From: Alnus glutinosa
Taxonomy: Eukaryota; Streptophyta; Magnoliopsida; Fagales; Betulaceae
DNA: 64,000 bases
Reading direction: 5' to 3'
Assembly: GCF_958979055.1 (NCBI RefSeq)
Contig: NC_084893.1
Span: 21,350,487 to 21,414,486, forward strand
Position 1 is the stretch's first letter, and each line of letters begins with the position of its first letter. Made by a program: the position numbers and the translations under genes. The notes under the pieces are model-generated. The model saw only the letters and a list, made by a program, of their open reading frames with translations. It did not search any database and was not told where the DNA came from. Below, piece after piece: positions 11,421 to 23,314 of the stretch.

Positions 11421-11788
11421 ATACTCATTTACATTCCCAAGACCAAGGATTTGAAATCAGGGGCTACAAAAATTATGTTCTACACTTGGAATTTGCTTAG
11501 CATTGGGCGGTTGGGCCTAAAAATATCCAAATCTTGTTGAATATTGCAGGATCCTCAAGCCCAAGTTCTCCCTCGGATTCCTAAACCGTACAATGATAAA
11601 TTTCGCTGTTACTGATAACTGACGTGGCAAAATCAAAGCGAATAATGATCTTAAACCGGACAAACATCCACCGTAGAAAGAACCCCAGACACATTGCCGC
11701 CATATCCGCATACTACGCTAGCTCTCAACTTTCCTCGCTCAGAAGTCCACCTAGAACATTCATATATTTACTTTTTCTCCCCTGGGAA

Positions 11789-14700
11789 ATGGCATTCCGT
11801 CACTTAGCACCTCAATACTCTCTCCAACGCCTCTCTCACATAAATAGAATCACTTCTCCGAAGAAGCGCTTCCTCTCCGTCTCGGCAACAATGGCTTCCT
11901 CTGCACGAAAGGTTAATGTTATTGCAGTGAATAGAAGCAAAGTCTTGATTTATTGAGTTTCATGTTGAAGGGCGTTTGGTTGACTGATTTCGATGTTTTT
12001 AGGTTTTGGTTCCGATTGCGAATGGCTCGGAGCCGATGGAGGCGGTGATTACGATTAACGTTCTGCGAAGAGCCGGAGCTGATGTTACGGTGGCTTCTGT
12101 GGAGAAGCAGCTCCTCGTTGACGCTGGCCACGGCGTCAAGATCGTCGCCGATACTTTGGTTTCTGATTGCGCTGACGGCGTCTTCGATCTCATCACTCTA
12201 CCTGTACGATTCTGTCCTCTCTCCGTGTGTGTGCGTGTGTGTGTGGGGTGTTTGTTGATTGAGCTTGCTACCATTTTTTGATGGTGTTTGATGGTTGTTT
12301 TCGACAAGTTTTTTTTTTTTTTGATAAGTAATTTAAAGTTCAATAAAAAAGCGCAGAGGGGCGCAACCCTAATACACGGGAAGTATACAAGAGAGCCCCT
12401 AAACAGGAGGAACAACTAATAAATTAAGAAAGTCTACAAAAGTAGAAACACCTAGGTGGCAAAGATGGGGACAAGTTAATTAGGTTTCCTTTCTTTTTTA
12501 TTTTTTTTAACATTTGAAGTTGTGGAACTTGTTCATGAAGGGAAATCTAGCTTTGTTGAATGCTTTTTTATTTTTGTTTGATTTCTTTTCAATGTATATT
12601 TTATGTATCTGTTGGCCTCCGTAAAATTTTGTGAATGCAGCACTTGTAGTTTTCTGGTTTGGTTGTGGAAAAGTCTAAGGGAAGGAAAACGAAAGAATTT
12701 TTTTTGGACATGGTGAAGTACAATTATGATTGCTCAGGAAAAAAAGGACATTATGATTTTTATAGGAGAAAGTAAGATAATAGTTTTCAGTTAATTTGAT
12801 GTGGTTTGTAGAGCATTGATTACTTATGCAGCAATGAATAAGGGCGTGCTTGGCCTTTCCATCTTAAAAATATTATTGTAAATTAAGAACAGTTTGGAGC
12901 TACTAATCAATAAACTAGAATCACATGTAGTTAGAGCAATCAATGAATTGGATGACATGAATTCATCTTAGGATTCCATAATTCATCATGTTTCAAAGTT
13001 TAGCTATCGTTTGTCTTGATGGCTGCTACGTTCTCTGAGGATTCCATTTTATAGTGTGCAGGAAATCATATATGCACTGGAATGTACTATTTGATTTCCA
13101 TGGGACTTACAAATTCACCCCTGGAGAAGCATCATTTTCATAATTTTACTTTCAGCTCCCCACCCAGCTTTTTCCAATTACCAAGTGGTGCTTACTTTTT
13201 TCTAATTGGTTACTGAGAGCCCTAATATATTGATTGGATGAGGTCTTTTCCTTCCTCTATCTCTATCTATCTGTATCATTCATTCCCTTGCTACAAGTTT
13301 CTATTAATACTGTTAATTTGTTATTCATCGAGTTGTGTTAGAGGTTAATATAGCATTCAAATATTTGCTTTATTATCCTATAGGGAGGCATGCCGGGTGC
13401 TACCCATCTTAGAGATTGTGCTGTTTTGGAAAGCTTGGTGAAGAAGCAGGCAGCAGATGGGCGGCTTTATGCTGCAGTATGCGCTTCACCCGCCGTGGCA
13501 TTCGGGCCATGGGGTGTGCTGAAGGGCTTGAAAGTAAGTTAGCTAACTGTTTCATTCTAGCCATCACATTGTGTATTTTAACTCGTTATCTGTGTTGATA
13601 ATGATCTCTTGATTATAATGACTTAAGTCAAAAGGTTTGGGTGCATTGGTTTTGATAGGCAACCTGTTATCCATCGTTTATGGAGCAATTAGCCCCTTGT
13701 GCAACTGCTGTTGAATCGAGAGTGCAAGTGGATGGCAGAGTTGTCACAAGTCGTGGACCTGGAACTACCACGGAATTTTCTGTTGCGCTGGTTGAGCAAT
13801 TGTACGGGAAAGAGAAAGCTAATGAAGTTTCTGGGCTATTGGTATTTACATTTTCTCTAGTATATTCTTTTTTCTTACTCACATTCCCTCCTTAGGAAAT
13901 AATATGCTTGTAGTTTTATGTAAAAATCTGTTGGCCAGGGTAGCTGCTCAGAGTTTGATACGGTCTTCGTTGAGTTATCATGAACGGAGAATTGACATCT
14001 GTCATAAATTTACTGTTTAAATATTTGCATTAGGTAATTATTTTTCTTCTGGGCCTGAGCATCAGGAGTTTGAATAGAGGTTGCTGGAATATCTAGTGTA
14101 CTATTGTTGCGGTGCAATTGAGGAGGAAATGTAATACCCTTCTGAGGTTAAAAAAAAAATGGTAAATAATCTAGAGGATGGTATTCTCTGGAGCAAAATG
14201 TTCAGATACACAGTAAAGAATGGCTATAGAGCATCTTGGGGAATCTCATTGAAAGAGTTTCTTCAGGCAAGCAACCTGGTGGAGTGTTTGAATGCCATCA
14301 TCAAGAAGTGGCTACAATGCTTGACTCACTGTAAAAGAGGAAAATTTCATCTGAATTTGGTAAAGAATCTCTTTAAAGGAAAATGCTAATGACTGGAATG
14401 TAGCATCTTATTGCTTTTGATATTCGGGTTATTGACCAAGGCAGGAGAGTAGTAGAAAAGAGTGGATATAGATTTTTTTTCTTTCTCTCCGAAGAGATAG
14501 TGAACAATGGAACCATAAATATTATTGATGTTTCTCTTGTACACTTTTCGTGTACTAGGGATCCCTTTGTCTTTGTGCTTATTGGTCAGTTCTTTACTTA
14601 TCAAAGAAGAAAGTAAAAGCTTTTGGAGTAAAAGAAAGCCTGGAACATTAATTGTAACACAATTGAAAAATATCTCTGCAGATAGCCTTATTGCAAACTC

Positions 14701-17700
14701 AAGTTTTGAGCTTTACAAAAGTTCATTATTATTCTTTCAGTTAATGAATTACCTAGCTGAAGGACTTAGTGCCATGATTACTTACAATCGTATTTGTTTC
14801 AATATGTGTCCAAGAAGGAGCTGGTAAGGTGGCTATAGCTTCATTTTGGTGTTAGAAAGGTTGAATTTGTGATCAAGTAAAACGTATTTGGGAAGCTGAT
14901 TGACTTTGTTGAGCCGATATGAACAATTGTGCCATAATCCTAATCTGCCGTTCATTTATGGAATTAAGATGGGTCAAGTGTTACATGCACTCAATAAGTC
15001 GTTACGACTCTCTATACATTGAGCAGAATTCGTGGCGGCCTAGGGTGGATGGAATTTCTTTCTCCTCCATTGATGCGGATGAGTGTCTTTGGTTAGAACG
15101 AGGCTTTGAGGAGCAGGAGGTGTGGGAGGTGGTTCGGGAGATGAACGGGGATAAGGCACCGGGTCCTGATGGTTTTTCTATGGCTTTCTTTCAGAAATGT
15201 TGGGGGGTTCTCCAAAAAGATATTATGGCGGTATTTTCGGAATTTCATAATAGTTGCCAGTTTGAGAGGAGTTTGAATGCAACCTTTGTTTTCCTAATTC
15301 CTAAGAAGGCTGATGCTTTGGAGGTTAAGGACTTTAGGCCTATCAGTTGGTGGGAGGGGTCTATAAAATTATTTCTAAGGTCCTTGCTAATAGGCTTAAA
15401 TCAGTGTTGGGAAAAATTATTTCGAACTCTCAGAATGCTTTTGTTGGTGGAAGGCAAATCTTGGATTCGGTTCTTATAGCCAATGAATGTCTGGATAGCC
15501 AAAGGTTGTTAGGGGAGGCCGGATTATTGTGCAAACTGGATTTGGAGAAAGCTTATGATCACGTGAATTGGGATTTCCTCCTTTACATGCTTCAGAGGTG
15601 TGGGTTTGGGGAGAGGTGGAGGGAATGGATTAAATTTTCATTTCTACGGTAAAATTTTCCATTTTGGTAAATGGCGTCCCTTCTGGTTTCTTTTAGAGCT
15701 CGCGGGGGATTAGGCAATGTGATCCTCTTTCTCCTCTGCTGTTTGTGGTGGTTATGGAAGCGCTTAGCAGGATGTTGAATGCGTCTATGCTCCAAGGCTT
15801 ACTTTCAGGCTTCTCAGTGGGCTTCATGGGTATCGAAGTTTTAGTGGTGAATCATTTATTGTTTGCGGATGATACCTTAATTTTTTGTGGAGCACAGGTT
15901 AAGCATGTTCGAAATTTGAGGTGTACCTTCTTATGTTTCGAAGCAATGTCAGGGTTGAGGATCAATTTAGGCAAATCCGAATTGGTCCCTATTGGCGAGG
16001 TGGAAGATGTAGAGTTTTTGGCACATATTCTGGGTTGTAGAATTGGGTCTCTGCCGATGACTTATTTGGGTATGTCATTGGGGGCGTCGCTCAAATCTAT
16101 TTCTATTTGGAATGGGGTTATTGAGAAGGTGGAACGAAGGTTGGCTAGTTGGAAGAAACTATATTTGTCCAAGGGTGGAAGGGTGACTTTGATTCACAGT
16201 ATTCTTTCTAGCATTCCTACTTATTACTTATCTCTGTTCCCTATTCCTGTGAGTGTAGCTAAGAAACTGGAGCGGCTTCAAAGGGAGTTTTTGTGGAGTG
16301 GTTTGGGTGATGAGACTAAATTTCATTTAGTCAATTGGCATCGAGTCTGTACTCCAATTAAGGCTGGTGGATTGGGTGTTCGTAATGTTATTAATTTTAA
16401 TCAAGCCTTATTGGGAAAATGGATTTGGAGGTTCTCTCAGGAGCGTGATGCTTTGTGGAGATCGGCGATTGAGGTGAAGTATGGGAGTGTGAGGGGAGGT
16501 TGGTGTTCTTTACCAGCTACGGGGCCTTATGGTGTTAGTGTTTGGAAGTTTATTCGAAGGGGGTGGGATAGTGTTGCCTAGTTTTTGCGGTTTGAGGTGG
16601 GTGATGGGTCTCATATTCACTTTTGGCATGATCTTTGGTGTGGGGACAAGCCTCTGTAACGACCTACCCCCAGTGATACAATATTGTCCGCTTTTGACTC
16701 CCCCGAACCAGACTTTCCGGGAAGTCACCCATTCTGAGATTGCTTTCGCAGAAGCACGCTTAATTGTGAAGTTCTGATGGGTTCATGGCCATCACGGCTT
16801 GAAAACGCGTTGTGTTATAAATGGTGCATTTGTACATATAAGCACATCTCCATTACCAGGCGATGTGGGACGTCACAATCACCCCTTCTTAGGACCTAGC
16901 GTCCCCGCTGGCGACCCTCATGGGATCACCCCATTCTTGGCGTCCCAGTGAGTGCCTGCTGACAACTCTCATGGGTTTGTGCACACTCCCACCATCTCAG
17001 GCTCGGCAATGGCTCTAATATCATTTGTAACGACCCACCCCCAATGACACAATATTGTCTGCTTTTGGCTCCCCCGAACCAGACTTCCCAGGAGGTCACC
17101 CATCCTGGGATTGCTCTCGCAGAAGCACGCTTAGCTGCGAAGTTCTGATGGGTTCATGGCCATCACGGCTTTAAAACGCGTTGTATCATAAATGGTGCAT
17201 TATACATATAAGCACATCTCCATTCCCAGGCGATGTGGGACTTTACAATGCTCTGTTATCCAGCTTTGTACTCTATTTCTCGTTCTCCTGATGCTTGAGT
17301 GGTGGATAATTTGTCTGTGGTAGGAGACGTGGTTCATTGGAATGTTCTCTTTACGCGCTATGCTCAGGATTGGGAGGTGGAGATGGTGATGTCCTTCTTT
17401 GATCAGTTATACTCTACTCAGGTTCAGCATGGGGAGGTTGATAGGGTGGTGTGGAATCTTTCCAAGAGGATGAATTTTGAAGTGAAGACTTTCTACAAAA
17501 CTTTAGTTTGTCACGAGGCTGCTTCTTTTCGTTGGAAAGGTATATGGCGTGTTAAAGCTCCAAAGTGGGTGGCGTTCTTTGTTTGGACAGCGGCTTTAGG
17601 AAAGATCTTAACTCATGACAATTTACGTAGGTGTGGTATTGTGGTGGTAGAGTGGTGTGTTATGTATAAGAAGCATGGGGAGTCCGTTGATCACCTTCTT

Positions 17701-20675
17701 CTTCATTGTGATGTGGCACGGGTTGTTTGGAGTTCTTTTTATAGTTTGTTTGGGGTGAAGTGGGTCATGCCTAGTAGTGTCTTGGATTTATTGACTGGTT
17801 GGGGCACTTTGTTGGGTCATGGTCCTGTTTTCTGTATTTGGAAGCAGGTTCCTTTATGTGTTTTGTGGGGCTTGTGGCGTGAGAGAAATTCTAGGCTTTT
17901 TGAGGATGTGTAGGTTTCGGTTGGGGCTCTTTGTAGAAATATGCTTAATATGTTATTTCTTTGGGTGTCGGCTCATAGTCCGGGTAGTATGTTGTTCGCT
18001 GAATTTTTACATTCTTGTTCTTTTATTTCCTCTGTATAGGGGCACTTCTGTATACTTCCTGTGTACTAGGGTTGCGCCCCTATGTGCTTTTTAATGAATT
18101 CTTACTTATATAAAAAATAAAAATGCTTGCCTTTCTTTTTTCCCTGCTTTGGGGCTTCAAAAATGCCAAGTTGTTATTGTAGCTGTTTGAAAAATGCAAT
18201 AGTGCTTGCCCTTATGCAAATTTTTGAACTTCATGCTTCAGCTGTTTTAAATAGTCTTGTATTTTTTTTTTTGGTACTATGACCCCCCCTTCTCTTTGCT
18301 TGGGGCTTGTGCATCACTGTTGTCTCATTCTCAGGTTATGCGTTCCAACCATGGGGAGGAATATACAATAAGGGAGCTAAATCCGGTTGAGTGGACATTT
18401 GACGATTGCCCCAAGGTGAGCTTTGGCCTTTGATGTATACTTCTTGCTGTCCCAGTAATACAGCACATGTTTATTTATTTGTCTTTATTTTTACCTCTTG
18501 AGATTATGCTGGTACATTAATTTACAATAACTAAGAACCAACCATGAAATGAATCACAGCGTGTATGAATTTCTTGGCTCCATTAATGTGTTAGACAATA
18601 TCTGCATAGCTATATTGTAGCCTTTAATAGACATTTATATTGATATAAATGCGGGTAGTGTTGTGTTTCACAAAATTGTAGGTATCATTCTCTTTGCCTC
18701 AGCATGTACTAAATAATATTGCTATTTTGGAAAAACATAGTCATAAAATGTTGGTGCAGAGAATCGGCAATCAGCTATTGCAACTCTGAGTGATTAAAAT
18801 ATGCAATATATCTGAAAGTATGCAAATATATCTGAAACTAAGCATGATTACCATGAAAACTACTCAGTTACTTAATGTAGTGGTAACACTCTGCCTTGCA
18901 TTATAAGTTGTATTATATTCTAAGAGAATTTTGATTAATTTGAGTGTCTTTAGGAATCTAAGTGCCATTTGAATATCAGTTTGATACCAATGATTACTAT
19001 AAGAGATCAAATTTTTTCTTCTTGACATAATAATTAGTGTCTTCCTTCTCTCATTTACTGTCAACTTATTAGCAATTTAACTGTTATAGATATGTTCCTG
19101 GCTGTGATTGTTTGATGTTTTCATATGGTCAAAAAGCAAATGTGTGAAAGCATTTTTATGTTTAATTGTTTAATATGTATTTTAGTAATGATCCTGCCCT
19201 TGTTTGCAGTTGCCTGGTTATGATTCCTTACCATTATAATGCGGAGAACTTAGTTGAGATATTCTTTTTTTTTTTTCTTTTTAATTTTCTCTTTTTATAT
19301 TTTTTTTATTGTGGGTGATACGCGTCACAATCATTGGTGTTGACGTAGCATTAATTTGGACGGAAGTTGGGTGCAAGGATCAATGTGTTTTTTTTTTTAT
19401 TTTTTATTTTTATTTTTTAACTTACCACAGGGAACTCTCAGCCACTTTTTTATACCACAGGGAGCTAAGTGCAAATATGTGCAACCACATGACTGATTTT
19501 GCATTTGTTCCTAAATTTTACAGCACTGATATTTGGTCTCCCATATCCTCTCTTTACAAATAAGGCTTTTTGCTTGCATTTTTTTTTCTTCTATTGTTTG
19601 TCTGGGGAATTATGGGTATCTGGTTCTCTTCTTTTCAGATTCTCGTACCTATTGCTAATGGCACTGAGGAAATGGAAGCTGTGATGATCATTGATATTCT
19701 TCGACGAGCAAAAGCAAATGTTGTGGTGGCCTCTGTTGAGGATAAACTAGAAATTCTGGCTTCTCGTCAAGTTAAACTAGTGGCAGATGTGCTCCTCGAT
19801 GAGGCTGCTAATCTTCCATTTGACCTAATAGTGTTGCCAGTAAGTTGGGGGTTTTAGCATGCTACTTGGCCACAACCAATTGTTTAGCATAACTACTTTC
19901 TGTAAATTTGCAGGGTGGAATGGACGGTGCCCAAGCATTCACAAACTCAGAGAAACTAGTGAACCTTCTAAAGAAGCAGCGGCAATCGAATAGACCTTTT
20001 GGAGCAATATGTGCATCCCCAGCTTTAGTCTTGGAGCCCCATGGCTTACTCAAGGTATGGCATTTAACATGCCTGGATCCAGGATCAACGTTACCTTCTT
20101 CATTTTAACCAGTTTCTCCACAATCTTTAAGAAAGAGACTACGTAATTTTGTGCGACTCAATCTATTAATTACAAGATTTGGAATCTAATCGCTTTCTTA
20201 AATTTGCTGCTTTACACATTATCAAGTCTGATGAATTTAAGAAAGAAAGACCGCAAAGCACAAATTCATCGGACTTGATGCTGTATATGATTATTGAGTT
20301 TGTTCTGATCTATACTGTGATTATCCACTGTTTTTTAATGCTGTTCCCGTATTCTATAACACTGTTGTCAAAACATTTTTGAATTTTATAACGTAAATGG
20401 TTTCTTCCATTCATATTTTTCTGCATTTTGGTGGCTTCCGTTGAAAAATATGTATTGCTCTGATCCAGGGTAAAAAGGCTACAGCTTTTCCTGCATTGTG
20501 CTACAAGCTGTCAGATCAGAGTGAAGTTGAAAACAGGATTGTGGTTGATGGCAATCTCATCACCAGCAGAGGGCCAGGAACTTCCATGGAGTTTGCGCTT
20601 GCAATTGTAGAGAAGCTTTTCGGGCGCAACAATGCTCTAGAGCTTGCAAAGACGATGCTTTTCGTGCGCCCATAG
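11789..20675 (+). CDS. DJ1: DJ-1/PfpI-family protein with two tandem DJ-1 domains
   Basis: Exons: 11789-11911, 12003-12203, 13384-13533, 13659-13841, 18335-18415, 19639-19839, 19914-20054, 20469-20675; all junctions GT-AG and in frame, giving 428 aa, close to the usual size of plant two-domain DJ-1 proteins. Residues 1-41 are Arg/Ser-rich and acid-poor, like an organelle transit peptide; a second Met at codon 35 (11891) could start a cytosolic form. Each half has the nucleophile-elbow motif Cys-Ala-Ser-Pro (Cys141 and Cys346) and the conserved Glu near the domain start (Gly-Ser-Glu-Pro-Met-Glu and Gly-Thr-Glu-Glu-Met-Glu). The first exon of each half is exactly 201 bp, reflecting internal duplication. 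Family members are linked to oxidative-stress protection and glyoxalase-like or chaperone activity; the exact activity is not inferable. Intron 4 is swollen to 4.5 kb by a LINE. Confidence 0.9.
12310..12440 (-). mobile_element. LINE 3'-tail fragment (minus) in DJ-1 intron 2
   Basis: The reverse complement reads GTATACTTCCCGTGTATTAG, then GGGTTGCGCCCC, then TTACTTATCAAAAA with a poly(A) tail. This matches the 3' end of the LINE at 15010-18122, so it is a short 5'-truncated copy in opposite orientation. Confidence 0.7.
14525..14625 (+). mobile_element. LINE 3'-tail fragment in DJ-1 intron 4
   Basis: Contains TTGTACACTTTTCGTGTACTAGGG and a terminal TTACTTATCAAAGAAGAAAG, a diverged version of the 3' tail at 18030-18115. 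It lies about 400 bp before the larger LINE copy in the same orientation. Confidence 0.55.
15050..16654 (+). pseudogene. LINE reverse transcriptase (ORF2 fragment)
   Basis: The RT domain of a plant non-LTR retrotransposon is readable across three frames: 14919-15479, 15347-15652 and 15745-16581, then on to Gly-Asp-Lys-Pro-Leu at the Cassandra insertion. The first Met at 14919 lies in host intron sequence; LINE similarity begins only around 15010. Key motifs are Pro-Asp-Gly-Phe, Asp-Leu-Glu-Lys-Ala-Tyr-Asp, a Gly-Ile-Arg-Gln segment and Phe-Ala-Asp-Asp-Thr. Confidence 0.88.
16655..17247 (-). mobile_element. Cassandra-type TRIM with 5S-rRNA-like LTRs
   Basis: Two direct LTRs, 16655-16877 (223 bp) and 17026-17247 (222 bp), about 85-90% alike by eye, flank a short non-coding interior. 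On the minus strand each LTR contains a stretch like 5S rRNA, including AAGCGTGCTTCTGCGAGAG and GGATGGGTGACCTCCTGGG, the defining feature of Cassandra TRIMs. Next to the right LTR the minus strand reads AATGATATTAGAGCC, close to the initiator tRNA-Met primer site; next to the left LTR there is a purine tract (AAGAAGGGGTGAT). It interrupts the LINE frame. The TSD is imperfect (GCCTC on the left, TGCTC one base out on the right). Confidence 0.92.
16690..16800 (-). other. 5S rRNA-like segment in Cassandra LTR
   Basis: Resembles the 3' two thirds of plant 5S rRNA (internal promoter region) on the minus strand; a second copy lies at about 17060-17165. In Cassandra elements this region is reported to act as a polymerase III-type promoter. 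It is an LTR component, not a 5S rRNA gene: the first part of 5S rRNA is missing or diverged. Confidence 0.8.
17290..17913 (+). pseudogene. LINE zf-RVT C-terminal domain
   Basis: Continuation of the LINE ORF2 protein after the Cassandra insertion. The [11 protein letters not shown] and His-Leu-Leu-Leu-His-Cys motifs are typical of the zinc-binding domain at the C terminus of plant LINE RTs (zf-RVT). A TGA at 17296-17298 precedes it in frame, and a stop at 17911-17913 ends it. Confidence 0.82.
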
Positions 20676-21619
20676 AGCTTTGTACAAGTTTGGATTGACC
20701 ATCTAATCTAGAAGAGACAAGAAAAATGGTGAGTTGAATTCACTTTGCTGTTATGTACAACGGTTTGTCTATAAATAAATGAGTTTTGAAAGAATTAGGT
20801 AGCAATCCAAACACAGAACACTTTGCAGTAAGCTTGTTGGCCATTCTTAAACAATATGTAACAGTACCGAAATTGATACCGAATTTCTAGTGTTTAATTG
20901 ATGGAAATCTGTAATGAAATTGGAATGGAAATGGAAGAAATTGATGATTTGATGAAAGAATTGATAAACATGGAAGAATCAGTAATGGAAATCTGTATAG
21001 AATTGGATAGAAATGGCCACATTCGAGAGTGTCAGTCTCCTTAGTCCTTAGTGACATTTGAGAGTGTTAATCTCCTCTTGTTCCAAGAACTATACAATGA
21101 TTTAAGATATCCCTACAATTAGACTATGGGCTTTATATAGACAAAGCCTTAAGTTAACTTTAACAATTGGAAAGAGTCAAGCCCATTCAGCCCATTACTA
21201 CAATTAAGCCCATCCTGCTACTAAAGGACTATTACACAATCTAAGGTGTTTCCTCACTCCTTATAAAATAGGTATAGGCTCTGTTAATATTTTTATTTTT
21301 TCTTTTTAAAATAAAAATATTAACTATCAGTCTAAACACAAAACATTTCAAAAATATAAAAATAGTTTTCCTCTTTATGTCACATTAGAATATTTTTTAA
21401 AGTAGAAGTAAAATATACTCACAAAAATACACATTAACAAACAGAATAGATCGTATATTTTTTATGAAATATATCAAACTGAACCAATTTAAAACTTAGT
21501 ATATTGGTTATTAGCGACTTAGTTTTGTGATTTGCCAAATGGCCCAAAAATAATAGTAATGAAAACTTGATTGGCCAGATAAATTCAAAGCTCGCTCTTA
21601 CTTGGAAAAAATGAAAGGG
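20676..21619. other. DJ-1 3' flank, AT-rich, no gene
   Basis: Holds the DJ-1 3' UTR and an approximately 370-bp stretch (20880-21250) with repeated GGAATGGAAATGG-like motifs and a TATA-containing segment (CTTTATATAGACAAAGCC). That stretch resembles the solo LTR at 46202-46535 in style but not base by base. No coding sequence is supported. Confidence 0.45.
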
Positions 21620-22608
21620 AAAAATACAATTTAGTTTTTCAAATTATCACCCTTTCTTTGGATGATTTCTCAAATTACCAAGACATGTACTCTGGCCCCT
21701 CAAATTACCAATCTTTGAAAAATGCCTATTTTGGTGAAATATCCCCCTAATACCTCTGCCATGTGTCATTTTCAATTAAAAAAAAATTAAAAAAATTAAA
21801 ATTTTATTTTTAAAAAAAATATTGTGATCGATCGGAGGACGTACTACTTATTTCTAGCATCGTCCTTGGGCACGATGTACGCCTGCAGCTTGGTGAACTC
21901 GTCTCTGCCTCTTCGAACGCAGACATGGCTAACTTCATATTCTTCGATGTCTATGATATGAATCTTTCGAAAGTTATGAATGATTCCAATCTAAATTTTG
22001 TTTTGTTACAAACGATGAGCAAGAAATTATCATTGTGGAAGACTTCGATTGGTTTCTGACAGAGAAATCAACGGCTGTGAGTTTGTTCGTTGATATTCAT
22101 ATTCATTTTTCTTTCAGTGATTTTTTGGCATTCAAAACGTTGGTCAATGGCTACATGGGGCTCAAAGATCACAAGCTTTTTTCTCAGGTGGAGGATATTT
22201 TTCAGAGCGGAGCGAGCTTGAGCTTCGCCGAGATCAGCAAGCTAATGATTGTGAATTTGAGCTTGCCGAGTCGGCCTATAAAATCGGTCATCATGGCGTT
22301 GCAAATGGACATTGACTAGAGGGGTGTCGAGAATATCGAGTCGCAGTTGGAAAATAACGTCACCCCAAATACCCATCTTTTTAAAATAATAATAATAATA
22401 ATAAGAAATAAAATTTTAGTTGAATTTTTTTTTGGATTTTTTTTTTAATTAAAAAATTACATGGGGCAGGGGTATTATGGGGATGTTGCTCCAAAATGAG
22501 CATTTTTCAAGAGTTTTGATAGTTTGGGGGTCAGAGTGTAAGTCTTGAAAGTTTAGAGGGCCATTCGAAGAAATTGTGGTAGTTTGGAGAGCTAAATTAT
22601 ATTTTTTC
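21620..22608. mobile_element. long-TIR element carrying an AAA-ATPase gene fragment
   Basis: Left arm (about 21620-21790) and right arm (about 22440-22608) are inverted copies at roughly 75% identity by eye, starting around TACAATTTAG. Both contain the same ordered blocks, including a CTCAAATTACCA-type motif and TGAAAAATGC. The terminal repeats are the same family as the element at 52740-53282. Between the arms is host-gene-like sequence rather than transposase, so this is a Pack-type element. AT-rich flanks prevent a clear TSD. Confidence 0.75.
21935..22319 (+). pseudogene. captured AAA-ATPase (At2g46620-like) fragment
   Basis: Three pieces in different frames match plant mitochondrial-type AAA-ATPases (BCS1/AATP1 class). 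First, Asp-Val-Tyr-Asp with Leu-Leu-Gln-Thr near 21945-22015. Second, a Walker B-like Ile-Ile-Ile-Val-Glu-Asp-Phe-Asp with Phe-Leu-Thr-Glu-Lys-Ser-Thr near 22023-22085. Third, a C-terminal piece at 22106-22319 with Asp-His-Lys-Leu-Phe, Phe-Gln-Ser-Gly-Ala and Pro-Ser-Arg-Pro-Ile-Lys-Ser-Val-Ile. The region between Walker B and the C-terminal part is deleted. It cannot encode a working ATPase; it is evidence of capture by the flanking TIR element. Confidence 0.75.
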
Positions 22609-22793
22609 AAAAAGAAATGTATAAAAGAATCTTAAATTTTCCAAGCTACACACTTTCTTACGGTCGCATTAAAAATGTAGGTACAACAAAGACTGCTACT
22701 TTTTTTTTTTTTTTTAAATATGTCCATATAAGAGAAAGAATAAGAAATTTGAACTAACATCATGAAACATGATCCCAATTGAATAAGTTATCT

Positions 22794-23285
22794 TGTCACA
22801 TCTCTTCGAAGAGAGAGAAAAGAATCAAGCTTGAAGCTTGAAGAAGATGAGTTGAGGAGTTGTGTGGTCAAATAGGGGGTTACGTGGCTTCATCCGTCGT
22901 TTGTAGTGGTGCGGTCCAGCTAGGCATTCTAGAAGTTCTTATGCAGTGCGTTTGGGTCCTAGGATGACTGATGCGGTGCGTTTATTAATAAATAAGGGCC
23001 TGACGTTTTATCCCTAGAGCTAGTCGTTTTATATAGTTCCTTAAGTGCTATCGTTTTAGTAGGGTTGGAAGTGCAATTGTAAGAGACACTATATAAGTCT
23101 CGCCTTAGCATTGAATGAGGTATCTGTTGAATTGTGGACTTGTTCCTTGGAGGGTGGCTCCTCTCTGCCGATTTATGTTTTCCCCAGCAATATCAATATA
23201 ATTATAGCACTTTTCTCTCCATTTTCTCCCTAATTTCCATCTAAATTCCATAAAAAAAACCCTAAACAGTAACCTGTGTGTAACA
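22794..23285 (+). repeat. chromovirus 5' LTR (492 bp)
   Basis: Starts TGTCACATCTCTTCGAAG and ends GTGTGTAACA. Compared with the 3' LTR it retains an extra 30 bp between two GTGCGTTT copies, suggesting that the 3' LTR lost it by microhomology deletion. Confidence 0.93.
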
Positions 23286-23314
23286 ATTGGTATCAGAGCA
23301 CCGATTCTTGGCCT

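Larger units (their letters stand above)
15010..18122 (+). mobile_element. 5'-truncated L1-type LINE in DJ-1 intron 4
   Basis: Plus-strand ORF2-like protein remains: reverse transcriptase with the APGPDG motif (about 15159), the Phe-Val-Gly-Gly-Arg-Gln region (about 15441) and the catalytic Phe-Ala-Asp-Asp (about 15863). A C-terminal zf-RVT-like domain follows (17299-17913). The endonuclease domain is absent, consistent with 5' truncation. The 3' end has the CTGTGTACTAGGGTTGCGCC tail and an A-rich end near 18098-18122. Frameshifts and stops (near 15340, 15650, 15700, 16579) make it dead. It is in the same orientation as the host gene. Confidence 0.9.

Noticed and set aside
11999..12415. 138-aa minus-strand frame over DJ-1 exon 2
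   Set aside because: Overlaps a well supported exon and a LINE tail; no recognisable protein.
14159..14389. Possible small gene of 76 aa in DJ-1 intron 4
   Set aside because: No homology pattern, located between exons and LINE sequences; probably chance or old repeat.
16690..17165. 5S rRNA gene
   Set aside because: The similarity lies in both LTRs of a Cassandra element and covers only part of 5S rRNA.
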